Positions 44,406 to 53,440 are shown, counted from the stretch's first letter. The stretch is DNA of 64,000 nucleotides from JBDHWG01 sp039810085 (GCA_039810085.1 JBDHWG010000024.1:18424-82423); one strand, 5' to 3'. Notes: generated from the sequence alone by a model not told the origin. Numbers and translations: made by a program.

Positions 44406-44951
44406 CTACCCCGCCACCTTCGTCGTGAACTCGGCACCCAGGTGGAGGGCGCGGCGGTTGGCGTGCAGCACCTCCGGGTTGGCGGCGAACTTCTTTGCCA
44501 GCACCGCCTCGACACTCGCCAGCTGCACGACGCCCGTCGCGGCGACGAGCGCGCCCAGGGCGACAACGTTGGCGGCGCGCGGCTGGCCTAGCTCGGCGGC
44601 GATGTCCTTCGCCATCACGTCGAACTCGTGGATGTCCGTGCGTCCAGAGCGCGTCTCGATGAGCGAGGCGTCCACGACGAGGACGCCACCCGGCGCGACG
44701 AGGGGCGCGTAGCGGTCCATGGACGGCTGGTTGAGGACGATGGCCGCCGACGGGCGCTTCACCAGCGGCGAGCCAATCTCCTCATCCGAGACGACGACGG
44801 TGCAGTTGGCCGTGCCACCGCGCATCTCTGGGCCATACGAGGGAATCCACGTCACGTGGCGACCCTCGGCGAGGGCGGCGTAGGCGATGACCTGGCCCGC
44901 GAAAAGGACGCCCTGCCCGCCGAAGCCAGCGATAATGATTTCCTGCTGCAT
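44406..44951 (-). CDS. 2-oxoacid:ferredoxin oxidoreductase, gamma subunit
   Basis: 181-residue POR/VOR gamma subunit: IIIAGFGGQGVLFAGQVIAYAAL, TWIPSYGPEMRGGTANCTVVVS and SPLVKRPSAAIVLNQPS. It helps bind CoA and completes the four-subunit ferredoxin-reducing enzyme. Last gene of the delta-alpha-beta-gamma operon, 3 bases after the beta gene. Family A remnants and other palindromes follow it. Confidence 0.9.
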   Translation of the reverse strand: MQQEIIIAGFGGQGVLFAGQVIAYAALAEGRHVTWIPSYGPEMRGGTANCTVVVSDEEIGSPLVKRPSAAIVLNQPSMDRYAPLVAPGGVLVVDASLIETRSGRTDIHEFDVMAKDIAAELGQPRAANVVALGALVAATGVVQLASVEAVLAKKFAANPEVLHANRRALHLGAEFTTKVAG

Positions 44952-44954
44952 GGC

Positions 44955-45740
44955 TTACTCCTTCTGACGCCCGGCCAGCGGCTTGACGGCGTCGATGACC
45001 TTGTAGTCGCCCAGGGGATAGAACGGGACCATCGTGTCCTTGACGAACTCCATCGCCTTCGCCGGGGTCATGTCCCAGTTGATGGGGCAGGTGGACAGGA
45101 TCTCGACCATAGAGAAGCCGAGGCCCGCGAGCTGCACCTGGAACGCTGTCTTGATGGCCTTCTTGGTGCGGTTGATGTTGAGCACGTCATGCACCGAGCG
45201 CCGCACGATGTAAGACGAGCCGTCCAGGGTCGCCAGCATCTCGGACACGTGGATGGGGTGGCCCATGACCGCCACGTCGCGGCCAAGCTGAGACGACGTG
45301 GTCTGCATGCCGGGCAGGGTCGTTGGAGCCATCTGGCCGCCGGTCATGCCGTAGACGCCGTTATTGACGAAGATGACGGTGATGTTCTCGCCGCGCGCCG
45401 CCGCATGCACGATCTCCGCCGCGCCGATGGACGCCAGATCGCCGTCGCCCTGGTAGGTGAACACGACGTGGTCCGGCAAAACGCGCTTGATACCCGTCGC
45501 GGTCGCAGGGGCGCGGCCGTGGGCGGTCTGGGTGAAGTCGCAGTTGAAGTAGTTGTAGACGAACACCGAGCAGCCGACAGAGGCAACACCAACAGTGCGC
45601 TCGCGCACGCCCAGCTCATCCAGTACTTCCGCCACGAGGCGCTCGATGACGCCGTGGGTGCAGCCGGGGCAGAAGTGGGTCACGACGTCGGTCAGCGACT
45701 CGGGCCGCTGGTAGACGACGCTCAGTTCATTGGTAAGCAT
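44955..45740 (-). CDS. 2-oxoacid:ferredoxin oxidoreductase, beta subunit (TPP-binding)
   Basis: 261 residues: FCPGCTHGVIERL (Cys pair of the beta subunit), SVGCSVFVYNYF, TPP motif TYQGDGDLASIGAAEIVHAA to FVNNGVYGMTGGQMAPTT. It carries out oxidative decarboxylation of a 2-oxoacid at thiamine diphosphate. It lacks its own ferredoxin domain, supplied by the delta subunit. The substrate is probably a branched-chain 2-oxoacid (VOR) or 2-oxoglutarate (KOR); sequence alone does not decide. Confidence 0.9.
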   Translation of the reverse strand: MLTNELSVVYQRPESLTDVVTHFCPGCTHGVIERLVAEVLDELGVRERTVGVASVGCSVFVYNYFNCDFTQTAHGRAPATATGIKRVLPDHVVFTYQGDGDLASIGAAEIVHAAARGENITVIFVNNGVYGMTGGQMAPTTLPGMQTTSSQLGRDVAVMGHPIHVSEMLATLDGSSYIVRRSVHDVLNINRTKKAIKTAFQVQLAGLGFSMVEILSTCPINWDMTPAKAMEFVKDTMVPFYPLGDYKVIDAVKPLAGRQKE

Positions 45741-45764
45741 TGTAAATAACCCTCCTGCCCTCGG

Positions 45765-46877
45765 CTAGTTGATAAAGATAGGGCTGACGTGCCCATTCTG
45801 GACGAAGCCACCCAGCCGGGGCGACGGCGCGAGGGCGACCGCTTCAATGCGCTCCAGGATTTCGTCCGGCATCGGTACTGCGCCGCCGGTCCGCCCGTAG
45901 AACTCGACCTGCGCCTGTCCGTTAACGGCCAGCCGCACGTCCTCCACCATCTGGCCCGCGTTCATCTCCACGACGAGCATGCGGTGGATGCCCTGGGCCA
46001 GCTCGGCTAAGCGCTTCGACGGGAAAGGCCACAGCGTCACGGGGCGGAACAAGCCGACGCGCAGGCCGCGGGCGCGCGCTTCGCGGATCGCCGACGAGGC
46101 AATGCGCGCTGCCGTGCCAAAGGCGACAACCAGGGTGTCGGCGTCCTCGGTAAAGCGTTCGACGTACTGCACCTCAGTCGCCTGGATGGTGTCGTACTTG
46201 GCCTGCAAGCGCAGGTTCATGGCTTCGAGAACTTCAGGCTGGAGGCCGATGGACAGGATGATACGATGAGCGCGGTCCTTGGCGCCGGTCAGCTCCCAGC
46301 CGTGGTCGCGCTTCTCGATGGTGCGCATCGCAGGCATCTCGACCGGCTCCATCGACTGGCCGATGTTGCCGTCGGCGGCGATGACCACGATGGTGCGATA
46401 CTTCTCCGCCAGGTCGAAGGCAGTGTAGGTCAGGTCGGCAGCCTCCTGGACGGAGGACGGCGCGAGGACGATGGAGTGATAGTCACCGTGGCCGCCACCC
46501 TTAACGAGCTGGAAGTAGTCGGCCTGGGCCGCGCCGAGGTTGCCGAGGCCGGGACCGCCGCGCATGATGTCGACCATGACGCAGGGCACTTCCGAGCCAG
46601 CGATGTAGGACATGCCCTCCTGCATCAAGGAGATGCCGGGGCTGGAGGATGACGTCATCACCCGCGCGCCAGCGCACGCTGCGCCGTAGACCATGTTGAT
46701 GGCGGCCAGCTCGCTCTCAGCCTGGACGAAGGCGCGCTTGAGATCGAGCATGCGCCTGGATAGGTATTCCAACAATTCAGTTTGGGGAGTAATTGGGTAG
46801 CCGAAATAGGCGTCCATGCCGGCCCGGACGGCGGCTTCTGCGATCGCCTCATTTCCCTTCCAGAGTTCTTTTGTCAT
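45765..46877 (-). CDS. 2-oxoacid:ferredoxin oxidoreductase, alpha subunit (VorB/KorA-like)
   Basis: 370 residues from ATG 46877 with GGAG upstream. MTKELWKGNEAIAEAAVRAG and YFGYPITPQTELLEYLSRR are typical of VorB/KorA. It also has TSSSSPGISLMQEG, VDIMRGGPGLGNLGAAQADYFQ and VVEMNAGQMVEDVRLAV. The GNEAIAEAA start and GYPITPQ motif favour the VOR/KOR group over pyruvate oxidoreductase. It forms the Pyr half of the TPP site. A GTG at 46889 is an alternative start but lacks spacing for a ribosome-binding site. Confidence 0.9.
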   Translation of the reverse strand: MTKELWKGNEAIAEAAVRAGMDAYFGYPITPQTELLEYLSRRMLDLKRAFVQAESELAAINMVYGAACAGARVMTSSSSPGISLMQEGMSYIAGSEVPCVMVDIMRGGPGLGNLGAAQADYFQLVKGGGHGDYHSIVLAPSSVQEAADLTYTAFDLAEKYRTIVVIAADGNIGQSMEPVEMPAMRTIEKRDHGWELTGAKDRAHRIILSIGLQPEVLEAMNLRLQAKYDTIQATEVQYVERFTEDADTLVVAFGTAARIASSAIREARARGLRVGLFRPVTLWPFPSKRLAELAQGIHRMLVVEMNAGQMVEDVRLAVNGQAQVEFYGRTGGAVPMPDEILERIEAVALAPSPRLGGFVQNGHVSPIFIN

Positions 46878-46916
46878 TGTAATCTCCACTCGACAGACAA
46901 CAATTTAGCCGCCCCC

Positions 46917-47171
46917 TCAGGCGGCCGCCATTTCTTTCTTGGCGGCCCCTCGGTGGACGGCTTCACGATAGACGGTGATCGCTACGTCCGGGCAGATGGC
47001 CGAGCATAGCAAACAGCCTGTGCATAGTCCCTCGGGGTCTACCAGCATCGCCGGTTGATACCCGCGAGACGTGAAATGCTCGGCCATCTTGATAAGGTTC
47101 TTCGGACACACCGTCGTACAAAGCTCGCAGCCCTTGCAGCGGCTCTCATCAATGAGGATCGTCCCTCGCAT
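46917..47171 (-). CDS. 2-oxoacid:ferredoxin oxidoreductase, delta subunit (2x[4Fe-4S])
   Basis: 84-residue ferredoxin-like subunit with two CxxCxxCxxxCP-type motifs: CKGCELCTTVCP and CTGCLLCSAICP, each ligating a [4Fe-4S] cluster. It passes electrons from the TPP centre to soluble ferredoxin. First gene of the operon; the alpha gene follows after 39 bases. Confidence 0.92.
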   Translation of the reverse strand: MRGTILIDESRCKGCELCTTVCPKNLIKMAEHFTSRGYQPAMLVDPEGLCTGCLLCSAICPDVAITVYREAVHRGAAKKEMAAA

Positions 47172-47351
47172 CGCGACTCCTTTGGCGCGGATGACGCAGC
47201 GTTGCGCCGTTTATACGAGATACACGGATACCGGGTCGCTGTCTACACGCCTCCGCTCGTTTTTGACGGGTCTCCCGCGAGAACCCGTGGACCGATTAAT
47301 CCACCTACTATCATAAATCCAAATCCTGCGTCCGGTTGATAAGAAGTCTTC

Positions 47352-50012
47352 TTAGTGGGATAAGAAGTCTTCACCTTTGCCGTCGAGGTTCAGGGCGTAC
47401 GCAACCGCCTCTTCCTGGCTCATGGCGCGCCCCTTGCCCCAGGCAGTGGTAAAGGTCGTCTCATCGAGCGCAGCCTTGAGTTGGGGCATCGTCCGGTCGT
47501 ACTGGTCCTGGGCGTCATAGGTGAGCGGCACGCCGACGACCTCGCGCAGCTCCTCGGCGGCAGCGAACAACTGCGCCGCGCGCTCAGGATCGCCCTGGAG
47601 CCAGGCCAGCTCGCCCAGGTTGAGCAGCAGGGTTGCTACCAGCGTCCTTCCGCCCAGCCGCTGGAAGATGCGCAAGGCATCGCGGAACAACCCAGCCGCT
47701 TCGGCATAGTCGCCGCGCTGACGCACTAGCTCGCCCAGGTTATTGTTGTAGATGCCGACGCTGTAGTCATCCTTGAGCGCCCGGAAGATGTCGCGCGCCT
47801 GGCTCCAGAAGTGCTGCGCGCCGTCCAGGTCACCCTGGAAGTACGCCTGGTCGCCCAGGTTGCCGTAGGCCAGACCGACCGTGTTCTGGTCGCCTAGCTC
47901 CTGGCCTATCGCCAGCGCCTCCTCGATGCACGCCCGCGCCTTCGGGAAGTTCTTGAGGCTGACGTTCACCGCGCCCAGATTGCTCAGCGATTGCGCCATG
48001 CCGCGCTTGTCGCCCAGTTCGCGCCGCAAGGCCACCGTCTGCTCAAAGAACGTCGCCGCCGTTGCGAGCTTGCCCAGGTTCCACGCCAAGCCACCGGCGC
48101 AGTGCAATGCCTGAGCATGCGCCGCCGAGTGATCGTCCGCGGACGTTCGAGCAAGAGCCGCCGTCACCGCCTGCCAGCCCTCGGTCAGGTGGCCGCGCAT
48201 CCACCAGAAGAGCAACAGCCATCCGGCCAGCGCCAATTCAAGCTCGACGGCGCTGTCAACGCCGTGGCTCCAGGCGAAGGCCACTCGGAAGTTGCCCTGT
48301 TCCATCTCCAGGCAATCCAGCCATTGAGCCTGGTCAGGGCCGGTCAGCAGCGGAGATGCCTGCTGCGCCAGCGCCAGATAGAAGCGAATGTGGCGCTCTG
48401 CTACCGTCGCCAGGTCGCCGCTCTCCACCAACTGCTCGTGGGCGTACTCGCGCAGAACCTCCAACATGGTGTAGCGCGGCTCGCTCTCTGAGGTCGGCGC
48501 GGCGCGCACGAGACTCTTGCCGACGAGGGACGCCAAGCCATCCAGAACGTCGATGCCTAAGTCGCCCTCCACATCGCACACGCTCTCAGCAGCCTCCAGA
48601 GAGAAGCCGCCGACGAACACGGACAGGCGGCGGAATAGCAGCTTCTCGCTCTCATCGAGCAGGTCGTAGCTCCACGCGATGGCGTTGCGCAGCGTCTGCT
48701 GGCGGGCGGGCAGGTCGCGCGGGCCGCCCGTGAGCAGCTTGAGCGGGTCCGACAGGCGCTGCAGCATCGCCGCCGGCGTTAGCATGCGGATGCGGGCGGC
48801 GGCCAGCTCGATGGCGAGGGGCAGGCCGTCCAGGCGGTAGCAGATTTCGGCAACGGCTGGCGCGTTCTCGTTGGTGACGCTGAAGTCCGGCCGAATCGCC
48901 GTCGCGCGCTCGATGAACAGACGCACGGCCTCGTACTGGCTCAGGCGCTCCGGCGGCGGCAGGTTTGCCAGGTCCGGCAGCATCAGTGGCGGGACGGGGT
49001 ACTCGTGCTCACCGCGGATTTCGAGGCACGCTCGGCTCGTCACCAATACCTTCAGCCGTGGCGAGTTGAGAAGCTCGGCCACGACGGGCGCGGCGTCAAG
49101 CACCTGCTCGAAGTTATCCAGAACGAGCAGCATCTGGCGGTCGTGGAGCGTCTGCTTCAAGGTTTCCAGGAGCGGCGCCGGGGGCTGCTCGCGGACGCCA
49201 AGCGCCTCGGCAATCGCCGAGGTGACGAGATCGGTGGCGAAGATGGGGGCCAGGTTGACGAAGAATGCGCCGTCTTCAAACTGGTCGATGACATCGCCGG
49301 CGATTTGCAGCGCCAGGCGCGTCTTGCCCGCCCCGCCCGGCCCGGTTAGTGTCAGCATTGGTACGTCTGGGCGCAGGAGAAGGCCCCGCGCCGCCGCCAA
49401 CTCCGTCTCGCGTCCAACGAGGGCGTCGCGCTGCGGCGGCAGGTTGTTGGGCAGCGTGTCGAGCGTCTTGAGCTGGGGAAACTCGGAGGGTAAATCGGCG
49501 GCCACCGCCTGGAAGACGCGCTCCGGGCGAGCCAGGTCCTTCAGCCGATGCTCACCCAGGTCGCGGATGCCGGCGCCATCCGGCAGCTCGTCGCGCACCA
49601 GCTCATAGGATGGCAGGGAGAGGAGGATTTGCCCACCGTAACCGGCGGAGAGGAGACGAGCCACGCGGTTGACGGGCTGGCCGAAGTAGTCGCCATCGCG
49701 CTCGATGGTCGCTCCCGTGTGGAGCGCCATGCGCACGCGGAGGGGGCCGGTGACGCCCCACGGCTCAGCCGCCAGCGCGCGCTGGGCGGCGAGCGCGGCG
49801 GCGAGAGCAGAGGCTGCCGTCGGGAACGCCGCGCAGAACGCATCGCCAACCGTCTTGAACACGTACCCCTGGTGGGATTCGATGACGGCGCTGAGGATAG
49901 CGTCGTGTCGGCCGAGCGCGGCCTTCATCGGTTCGGGGTATCGCTCCCAGAGCTTGGTGCTGCCCTCGATGTCGGTGAATAGGAATGTGACCGTGCCGGT
50001 CGGAGGCGTCAT
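47352..50012 (-). CDS. Class III nucleotidyl cyclase / NB-ARC ATPase / TPR regulator
   Basis: 886 residues. Residues 5-170: cyclase homology domain with metal-binding FTDIEGST and VGDAFCAAF. Residues about 200-480: STAND/NB-ARC NTPase with Walker A LTGPGGAGKTRLAL, LLVLDNFEQVLDAAP, LPLAIELAAARI and SYDLLDESEKLLFRRLSVF. The remainder consists of TPR repeats of the SLGNLGDQAYFQGD type. Such proteins sense a ligand through TPR/STAND and may make cyclic nucleotide or act only as regulators. The stop codon region carries a short direct duplication (about 47338-47372). Confidence 0.9.
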   Translation of the reverse strand: MTPPTGTVTFLFTDIEGSTKLWERYPEPMKAALGRHDAILSAVIESHQGYVFKTVGDAFCAAFPTAASALAAALAAQRALAAEPWGVTGPLRVRMALHTGATIERDGDYFGQPVNRVARLLSAGYGGQILLSLPSYELVRDELPDGAGIRDLGEHRLKDLARPERVFQAVAADLPSEFPQLKTLDTLPNNLPPQRDALVGRETELAAARGLLLRPDVPMLTLTGPGGAGKTRLALQIAGDVIDQFEDGAFFVNLAPIFATDLVTSAIAEALGVREQPPAPLLETLKQTLHDRQMLLVLDNFEQVLDAAPVVAELLNSPRLKVLVTSRACLEIRGEHEYPVPPLMLPDLANLPPPERLSQYEAVRLFIERATAIRPDFSVTNENAPAVAEICYRLDGLPLAIELAAARIRMLTPAAMLQRLSDPLKLLTGGPRDLPARQQTLRNAIAWSYDLLDESEKLLFRRLSVFVGGFSLEAAESVCDVEGDLGIDVLDGLASLVGKSLVRAAPTSESEPRYTMLEVLREYAHEQLVESGDLATVAERHIRFYLALAQQASPLLTGPDQAQWLDCLEMEQGNFRVAFAWSHGVDSAVELELALAGWLLLFWWMRGHLTEGWQAVTAALARTSADDHSAAHAQALHCAGGLAWNLGKLATAATFFEQTVALRRELGDKRGMAQSLSNLGAVNVSLKNFPKARACIEEALAIGQELGDQNTVGLAYGNLGDQAYFQGDLDGAQHFWSQARDIFRALKDDYSVGIYNNNLGELVRQRGDYAEAAGLFRDALRIFQRLGGRTLVATLLLNLGELAWLQGDPERAAQLFAAAEELREVVGVPLTYDAQDQYDRTMPQLKAALDETTFTTAWGKGRAMSQEEAVAYALNLDGKGEDFLSH

Positions 50013-50101
50013 GTCTCTCCAGACTAGGGCGAGAGCACGACCCTCCCTCCGCGCTCGCCTGCGATAATTATAGCACGAATCGGACTTTGAGACGGGAAAG
50101 G

Positions 50102-50470
50102 CTAGGCAGCGACGGACGGCAACGAGTGCAGCGAGGCGATAGGGATGATCTCGGTGGCCGATGGGGTGTAGGCTGACAGCGAGAGGAAGTCGCTGACGGG
50201 AGGAGTCTGGACGATGTCCAAGACGTGCGCCCGAAGTTCTGGCGAGAGGGTAGCAAGGCCAGTTAAAGGAAAACTGCGGGGGCCAAGTTCAGTTCGTTGG
50301 GCAAGCACCGAGTATTCAAAGAAAGAGAGGCCGACCGCCTGCCAGTCGTCCTTGTCAATGCGCAGCAGGATGTGATCGTTCAACTCTATGCCAGTCGCGG
50401 CCTTGTCCGGCACAAATGATACGTACAGTGTATCGCCCAATTCATCGTAGGTTATTGTTGGCATTGACAT
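50102..50470 (-). CDS. DUF2283-family protein, probable antitoxin-like partner
   Basis: 122 residues from ATG 50470. PTITYDELGDTLYVSFVPDKAA and ELNDHILLRIDKDDWQAVGLSFFEYS are the DUF2283 pattern. It begins 4 bases after the preceding small nuclease-like gene, with only a weak ribosome-binding site, so translation is probably coupled. DUF2283 genes are often found beside DUF4258-like toxins. Antitoxin activity is inferred from context. The C-terminal half is less typical. Confidence 0.75.
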   Translation of the reverse strand: MSMPTITYDELGDTLYVSFVPDKAATGIELNDHILLRIDKDDWQAVGLSFFEYSVLAQRTELGPRSFPLTGLATLSPELRAHVLDIVQTPPVSDFLSLSAYTPSATEIIPIASLHSLPSVAA

Positions 50471-50474
50471 AGGT

Positions 50475-50807
50475 TCATCCGACTTCCTTCTGATAAGCGG
50501 TTGTAACATAGTTGTTAGGGACGAACAATTTTTCTGCGCTTTCAATGAAGCCGAAGAGGACGATAGCAACAATGTGGGTGTTACTTGGCACCAAATCGTC
50601 AAAGGCTTTGCTATATCGATATTTGCGAGGATTCAACGGGTCTTGCCTTCGGTCACCATAGCGCAGTACTTCCTTCAAGTACTCCTCATACTCAGCCATT
50701 TCAGGATGATTCGCGGGACTAACAATGTGTTCCCACCGTTCGTCGGTGAGGTAGATTTCGTGACCATAGCGATCACGCACAGACCATCGGCGTCCCCAAG
50801 AGGCCAT
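50475..50807 (-). CDS. Small BECR/RelE-like nuclease-fold protein, probable toxin
   Basis: 110 residues. VRDRYGHEIYLTDERWEHIVSPANHPEM and a C-terminal NTHIVAIVLFGF strand resemble BECR-fold RNase toxins (Barnase-EndoU-ColicinE5/RelE class). The middle Arg/Lys-rich GDRRQDPLNPRKYRYSK could be the RNA-binding part. GGAAAG precedes the ATG. Promoter TTGCTA/TAGAAT lies 48-76 bases upstream. Paired with the DUF2283 gene as a probable toxin-antitoxin module; toxicity is inferred. Confidence 0.65.
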   Translation of the reverse strand: MASWGRRWSVRDRYGHEIYLTDERWEHIVSPANHPEMAEYEEYLKEVLRYGDRRQDPLNPRKYRYSKAFDDLVPSNTHIVAIVLFGFIESAEKLFVPNNYVTTAYQKEVG

Positions 50808-50854
50808 ATCTGCTTTCCATGTTGGCGTAGTTGCCAGAAACCGTATCCCGCAAG

Positions 50855-50883
50855 ATTCTACACTGCTTTCCCTGCTATAGCAA
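50855..50883 (-). promoter_or_regulatory. Promoter of the toxin-antitoxin-like pair
   Basis: On the minus strand TTGCTA (50878-50883) and TAGAAT (50855-50860) are 17 bases apart. It is the only clear promoter-like sequence in the 118-base gap. Confidence 0.5.
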
Positions 50884-50925
50884 CGCGACGCTAATGTCCA
50901 TGAGAGAAGGGCTAAGGTTTGGTGC

Positions 50926-51150
50926 CTAAACAGCTAGGTCTAGTTGGGCGAGGTCACGCGCATAGTCAAGGCAGGCGGCAATATGATCGCAAGTCAAGTC
51001 AGGGAACTCTCGGATGATGCCGTCAAACGTCTCTCCGGCTGCCAGGTAGCCAAGGATTAGACTCACAGCAATCCGAGTGCCTTTAATGCGCAGCTTGCCA
51101 TGCAGAACGTCTGGTGTCGCTACGATATGCTCTCGCCAATCAACCGGCAT
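50926..51150 (-). CDS. DUF433-family antitoxin-like protein
   Basis: 74 residues with the DUF433 signature: HIVATPDVLHGKLRIKGTRIAVSLILGYLAAGET, then IIREFPDLTCDHIAACLDYARDL. The fold is a helix-turn-helix, usually paired with a DUF5615 PIN-like toxin gene that is not seen here. It starts 12 bases after the CopG-like gene on the same strand. Confidence 0.85.
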   Translation of the reverse strand: MPVDWREHIVATPDVLHGKLRIKGTRIAVSLILGYLAAGETFDGIIREFPDLTCDHIAACLDYARDLAQLDLAV

Positions 51151-51162
51151 CGCATGTCCTCC

Positions 51163-51390
51163 CTAACGATGAACAGCCCTATCCCCTATCGTTGCCTCTG
51201 ACCACGCCAGCGCCTCCGCCTCACGCGCCTCATCCTCGGCCATCGCACGGTAGCCCGCGTCCAGGTCTTGGCCAACCACATAAGGACGCACCAGCGCCTC
51301 AATGAACTCGCTGATGTGACGCCGACCAACCACTCGATGCAGACCCTCGTAGACTTCCTCGTCAACCATAATCGTCAGCTTCTTCTGCAT
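51163..51390 (-). CDS. Ribbon-helix-helix (CopG-like) antitoxin
   Basis: 75 residues from ATG 51390 with GAGGAGG upstream. The N-terminal MQKKLTIMVDEEVYEGLHRVV ribbon-helix matches RHH antitoxins. ISEFIEALVRPYVVG is the second helix. An acidic C-terminal tail (DEAREAEALAW) could wrap a toxin. No MazF- or VapC-like toxin is visible in the next gene, so the module is incomplete or has changed partner. Confidence 0.8.
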   Translation of the reverse strand: MQKKLTIMVDEEVYEGLHRVVGRRHISEFIEALVRPYVVGQDLDAGYRAMAEDEAREAEALAWSEATIGDRAVHR

Positions 51391-51511
51391 CTCCCACCTC
51401 CTCAATACGTATTATAGCTGCAATTTGTTGGCTAACAATGTCCAGAGGACACAACGCGGCCCCCAGCAAACACCAGCTGGGGGCCGCGTTGAGGAGTGGG
51501 AAGCGCCGAGG

Positions 51512-52180
51512 TTAGTTCGGGGCTGGCTGCTTAGCGGCGGCGAGGACGCGCTGGAGGAGCATGCCCTCCGGCACCGCGCCCTCGACGTGGAAGTCATCAT
51601 TGATGACGGTGCGCGGGACGCCCATGACGCTGTACTTGTTTGCCAGGTGCGGGAACTCGATGGCCTCCACCATGTCGGCGGTGATGTGGGGGTTCTCCAT
51701 CGCCATTTGGTGCGCCATGTGAACGGCGCGCGGGCAGTAGGGGCACGTCGGGGTGACGAACACCTGCAAGCGCAGGGGCGTCTTGATCTCGGCCAGGGCG
51801 GCGCGGGTCGCGGGGGCGAGGCCCGAGTCACCCCGGCTGACCATCAGGATGTCCTGGATGAGCGACGCGAACTCGTAGCCGGACGGAATGCCGTAGTAGC
51901 GGATGCCATAATCGGCCGGCTGCGGGCCGTCGGCAAGCATCACCATGCCCGGCGCTTTGTCGATGCCGAATGCTGCCGCCTGGGTGCTCTCCTTCTCCAT
52001 GTCGAGCACCTGGACGGTGATCTTGTCGGACAGGCCCGCGACTTCCTCGAGGATCAGCCGCGTGTCGGGGCAGTACTCGCACTCGTTCTCCCGGGTGAAC
52101 AGGACGAGCTTCACCGGGCGGGTCAGGGTCGCAAATTCCTTTCGCAGCTCTTGCTGGTCCTTCTCTGACAATAACGCCAT
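51512..52180 (-). CDS. Protein disulfide oxidoreductase (PDO, tandem thioredoxin folds)
   Basis: 222 residues formed by two thioredoxin/glutaredoxin folds. The N-terminal half has CEYC (FTRENECEYCP) and the C-terminal half CPYC (FVTPTCPYCPRA), plus cis-Pro motifs GIDKAPGMV and MGVPRTVI. PDO proteins of thermophiles and some Chloroflexota reduce or form cytosolic disulfides. It is co-transcribed with the OsmC gene (15 bases), forming a redox-defence pair. No signal peptide, so cytoplasmic. Confidence 0.88.
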   Translation of the reverse strand: MALLSEKDQQELRKEFATLTRPVKLVLFTRENECEYCPDTRLILEEVAGLSDKITVQVLDMEKESTQAAAFGIDKAPGMVMLADGPQPADYGIRYYGIPSGYEFASLIQDILMVSRGDSGLAPATRAALAEIKTPLRLQVFVTPTCPYCPRAVHMAHQMAMENPHITADMVEAIEFPHLANKYSVMGVPRTVINDDFHVEGAVPEGMLLQRVLAAAKQPAPN

Positions 52181-52195
52181 GATGCCTCCCTTGAC

Positions 52196-52642
52196 CTAAA
52201 TCGTGGCCTTGACCGGCGCCGGCTCGATACGGTAACTATTTGTGATCGTCGCCGTGCCTTTGAGCGTCGCGGAGACGCCGCAGTAGCGCTCGTCCGACAA
52301 ACGGATGGCCTTCTGAACGTTCGCCTCGTTGAGGCCGGCGCCATAGACCACATACTCGACGTGGATCTTGACGAACTTGTGGGGGTGCTCCTCGGCCTGC
52401 TCGCCCTTGACGATAACTTCCAGGCCCTCGACCGGCTCGCGCATCTTGCGCAAAATCGAGATCACGTCCATGCCGGTACAGCCGCTGAGTCCGGCGAGAA
52501 CAAGCTCGGTCGGGCGCGGCCCGTTGTTCTCCCCACCGCCTGTCTCCGCCGCGTCCATGAAAATCGTGTGGCCGGAGGGGGTCGTCGCCGCGAACTCCAT
52601 GCCGCCGATCAATACTGAATTGATAATTTTCTCGTTTGCCAT
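52196..52642 (-). CDS. OsmC/Ohr-family peroxiredoxin-like protein
   Basis: 148 residues from ATG 52642, AGGAGG just before. It has the first redox Cys in LAGLSGCTGMDVISILRKMR and the second in DERYCGVSATLKGTATI. This is the YhfA/OsmC subgroup, which reduces organic hydroperoxides. It lies upstream of the PDO gene, which may act as its reductant (inferred). Confidence 0.9.
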   Translation of the reverse strand: MANEKIINSVLIGGMEFAATTPSGHTIFMDAAETGGGENNGPRPTELVLAGLSGCTGMDVISILRKMREPVEGLEVIVKGEQAEEHPHKFVKIHVEYVVYGAGLNEANVQKAIRLSDERYCGVSATLKGTATITNSYRIEPAPVKATI

Positions 52643-52766
52643 CGCTCCTCCTGGTTTCACCTATCTAGCAAGTTAGATGCACAAGCGCCGGAAAAGTAAC
52701 ACAGCGGGGGCGCAATGCTTGAGCGCCCCCAACGAAGTGGTCTGGAATAATGCTCCCAAGGAGCAA

Positions 52767-53390
52767 TTAGTGGGCCGAGTTGACGGTGTAGGGAACCTCG
52801 GTGAAGTAACCCGCCAGCTGCTCGCGTAGAATGATGCGGGCGCGGTGGATGCGCACCTTCAGCGCCTGGGGCGTGATGTCCAGCGCCTTGGCCGCCTCCT
52901 CGGTGGATAGCCCCTCGACCTCGCGCAAGACGAATGCCTGACGCAGCGACTCGGGGAGCAAGGCGATGGCCTTATCCATCGCGCCACGCAGCTCGGTGGT
53001 CAGGGCGACGATCTCCGGGTCCGCGCTGACGTCGTGAACGTGCAGCTCACGCGTTATCGCCATGCTGTCGTCGGCTGGTGTTTCAAGCGAGACGGTGGAC
53101 AGCTCGTGGCGGCGGAGGCGCATCAGGCCGCTGTTGGTGGCGATGCGGTGCAGCCATGTGCCAAGGTTTGAGCGGCCCTCGAAGTTATCCACGCTACGGC
53201 AGGCGTTAACGAAAGTGTCCTGGAGGACTTCCTCGGCGTCGTCGGGGTCGCCTGTGAGACGGAGGGCCACATTGAAAACTTGGTGCGAGTAGCGCTCGAC
53301 CAACTGCGTACAGGCGCACTTCTCGTGGCGGTGCAGCGCGTCTACCAATGCCTTCTCGCCCTCGCCAGGGTAGCCCGATGCGTGACCCAT
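52767..53390 (-). CDS. ECF-type RNA polymerase sigma factor
   Basis: 207 residues from ATG 53390, with GAGG 7 bases upstream. Region 2: LVERYSHQVFNVALRLTGDPDDAEEVLQDTFVNACRSV, with FEGRSNLGTWLHRIATNSGLMRLRR in 2.4. Region 4: LPESLRQAFVLREVEGLSTEEAAKALDITPQALKVRIHRAR. No anti-sigma factor is adjacent. It probably directs a stress regulon, possibly including the redox pair downstream. The promoter at 53441 is upstream. Confidence 0.92.
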   Translation of the reverse strand: MGHASGYPGEGEKALVDALHRHEKCACTQLVERYSHQVFNVALRLTGDPDDAEEVLQDTFVNACRSVDNFEGRSNLGTWLHRIATNSGLMRLRRHELSTVSLETPADDSMAITRELHVHDVSADPEIVALTTELRGAMDKAIALLPESLRQAFVLREVEGLSTEEAAKALDITPQALKVRIHRARIILREQLAGYFTEVPYTVNSAH

Positions 53391-53440
53391 GCCCAACCTC
53401 TTCGCGGTCTGCTGCTGTATTGATCGATTCCACTTTATCA

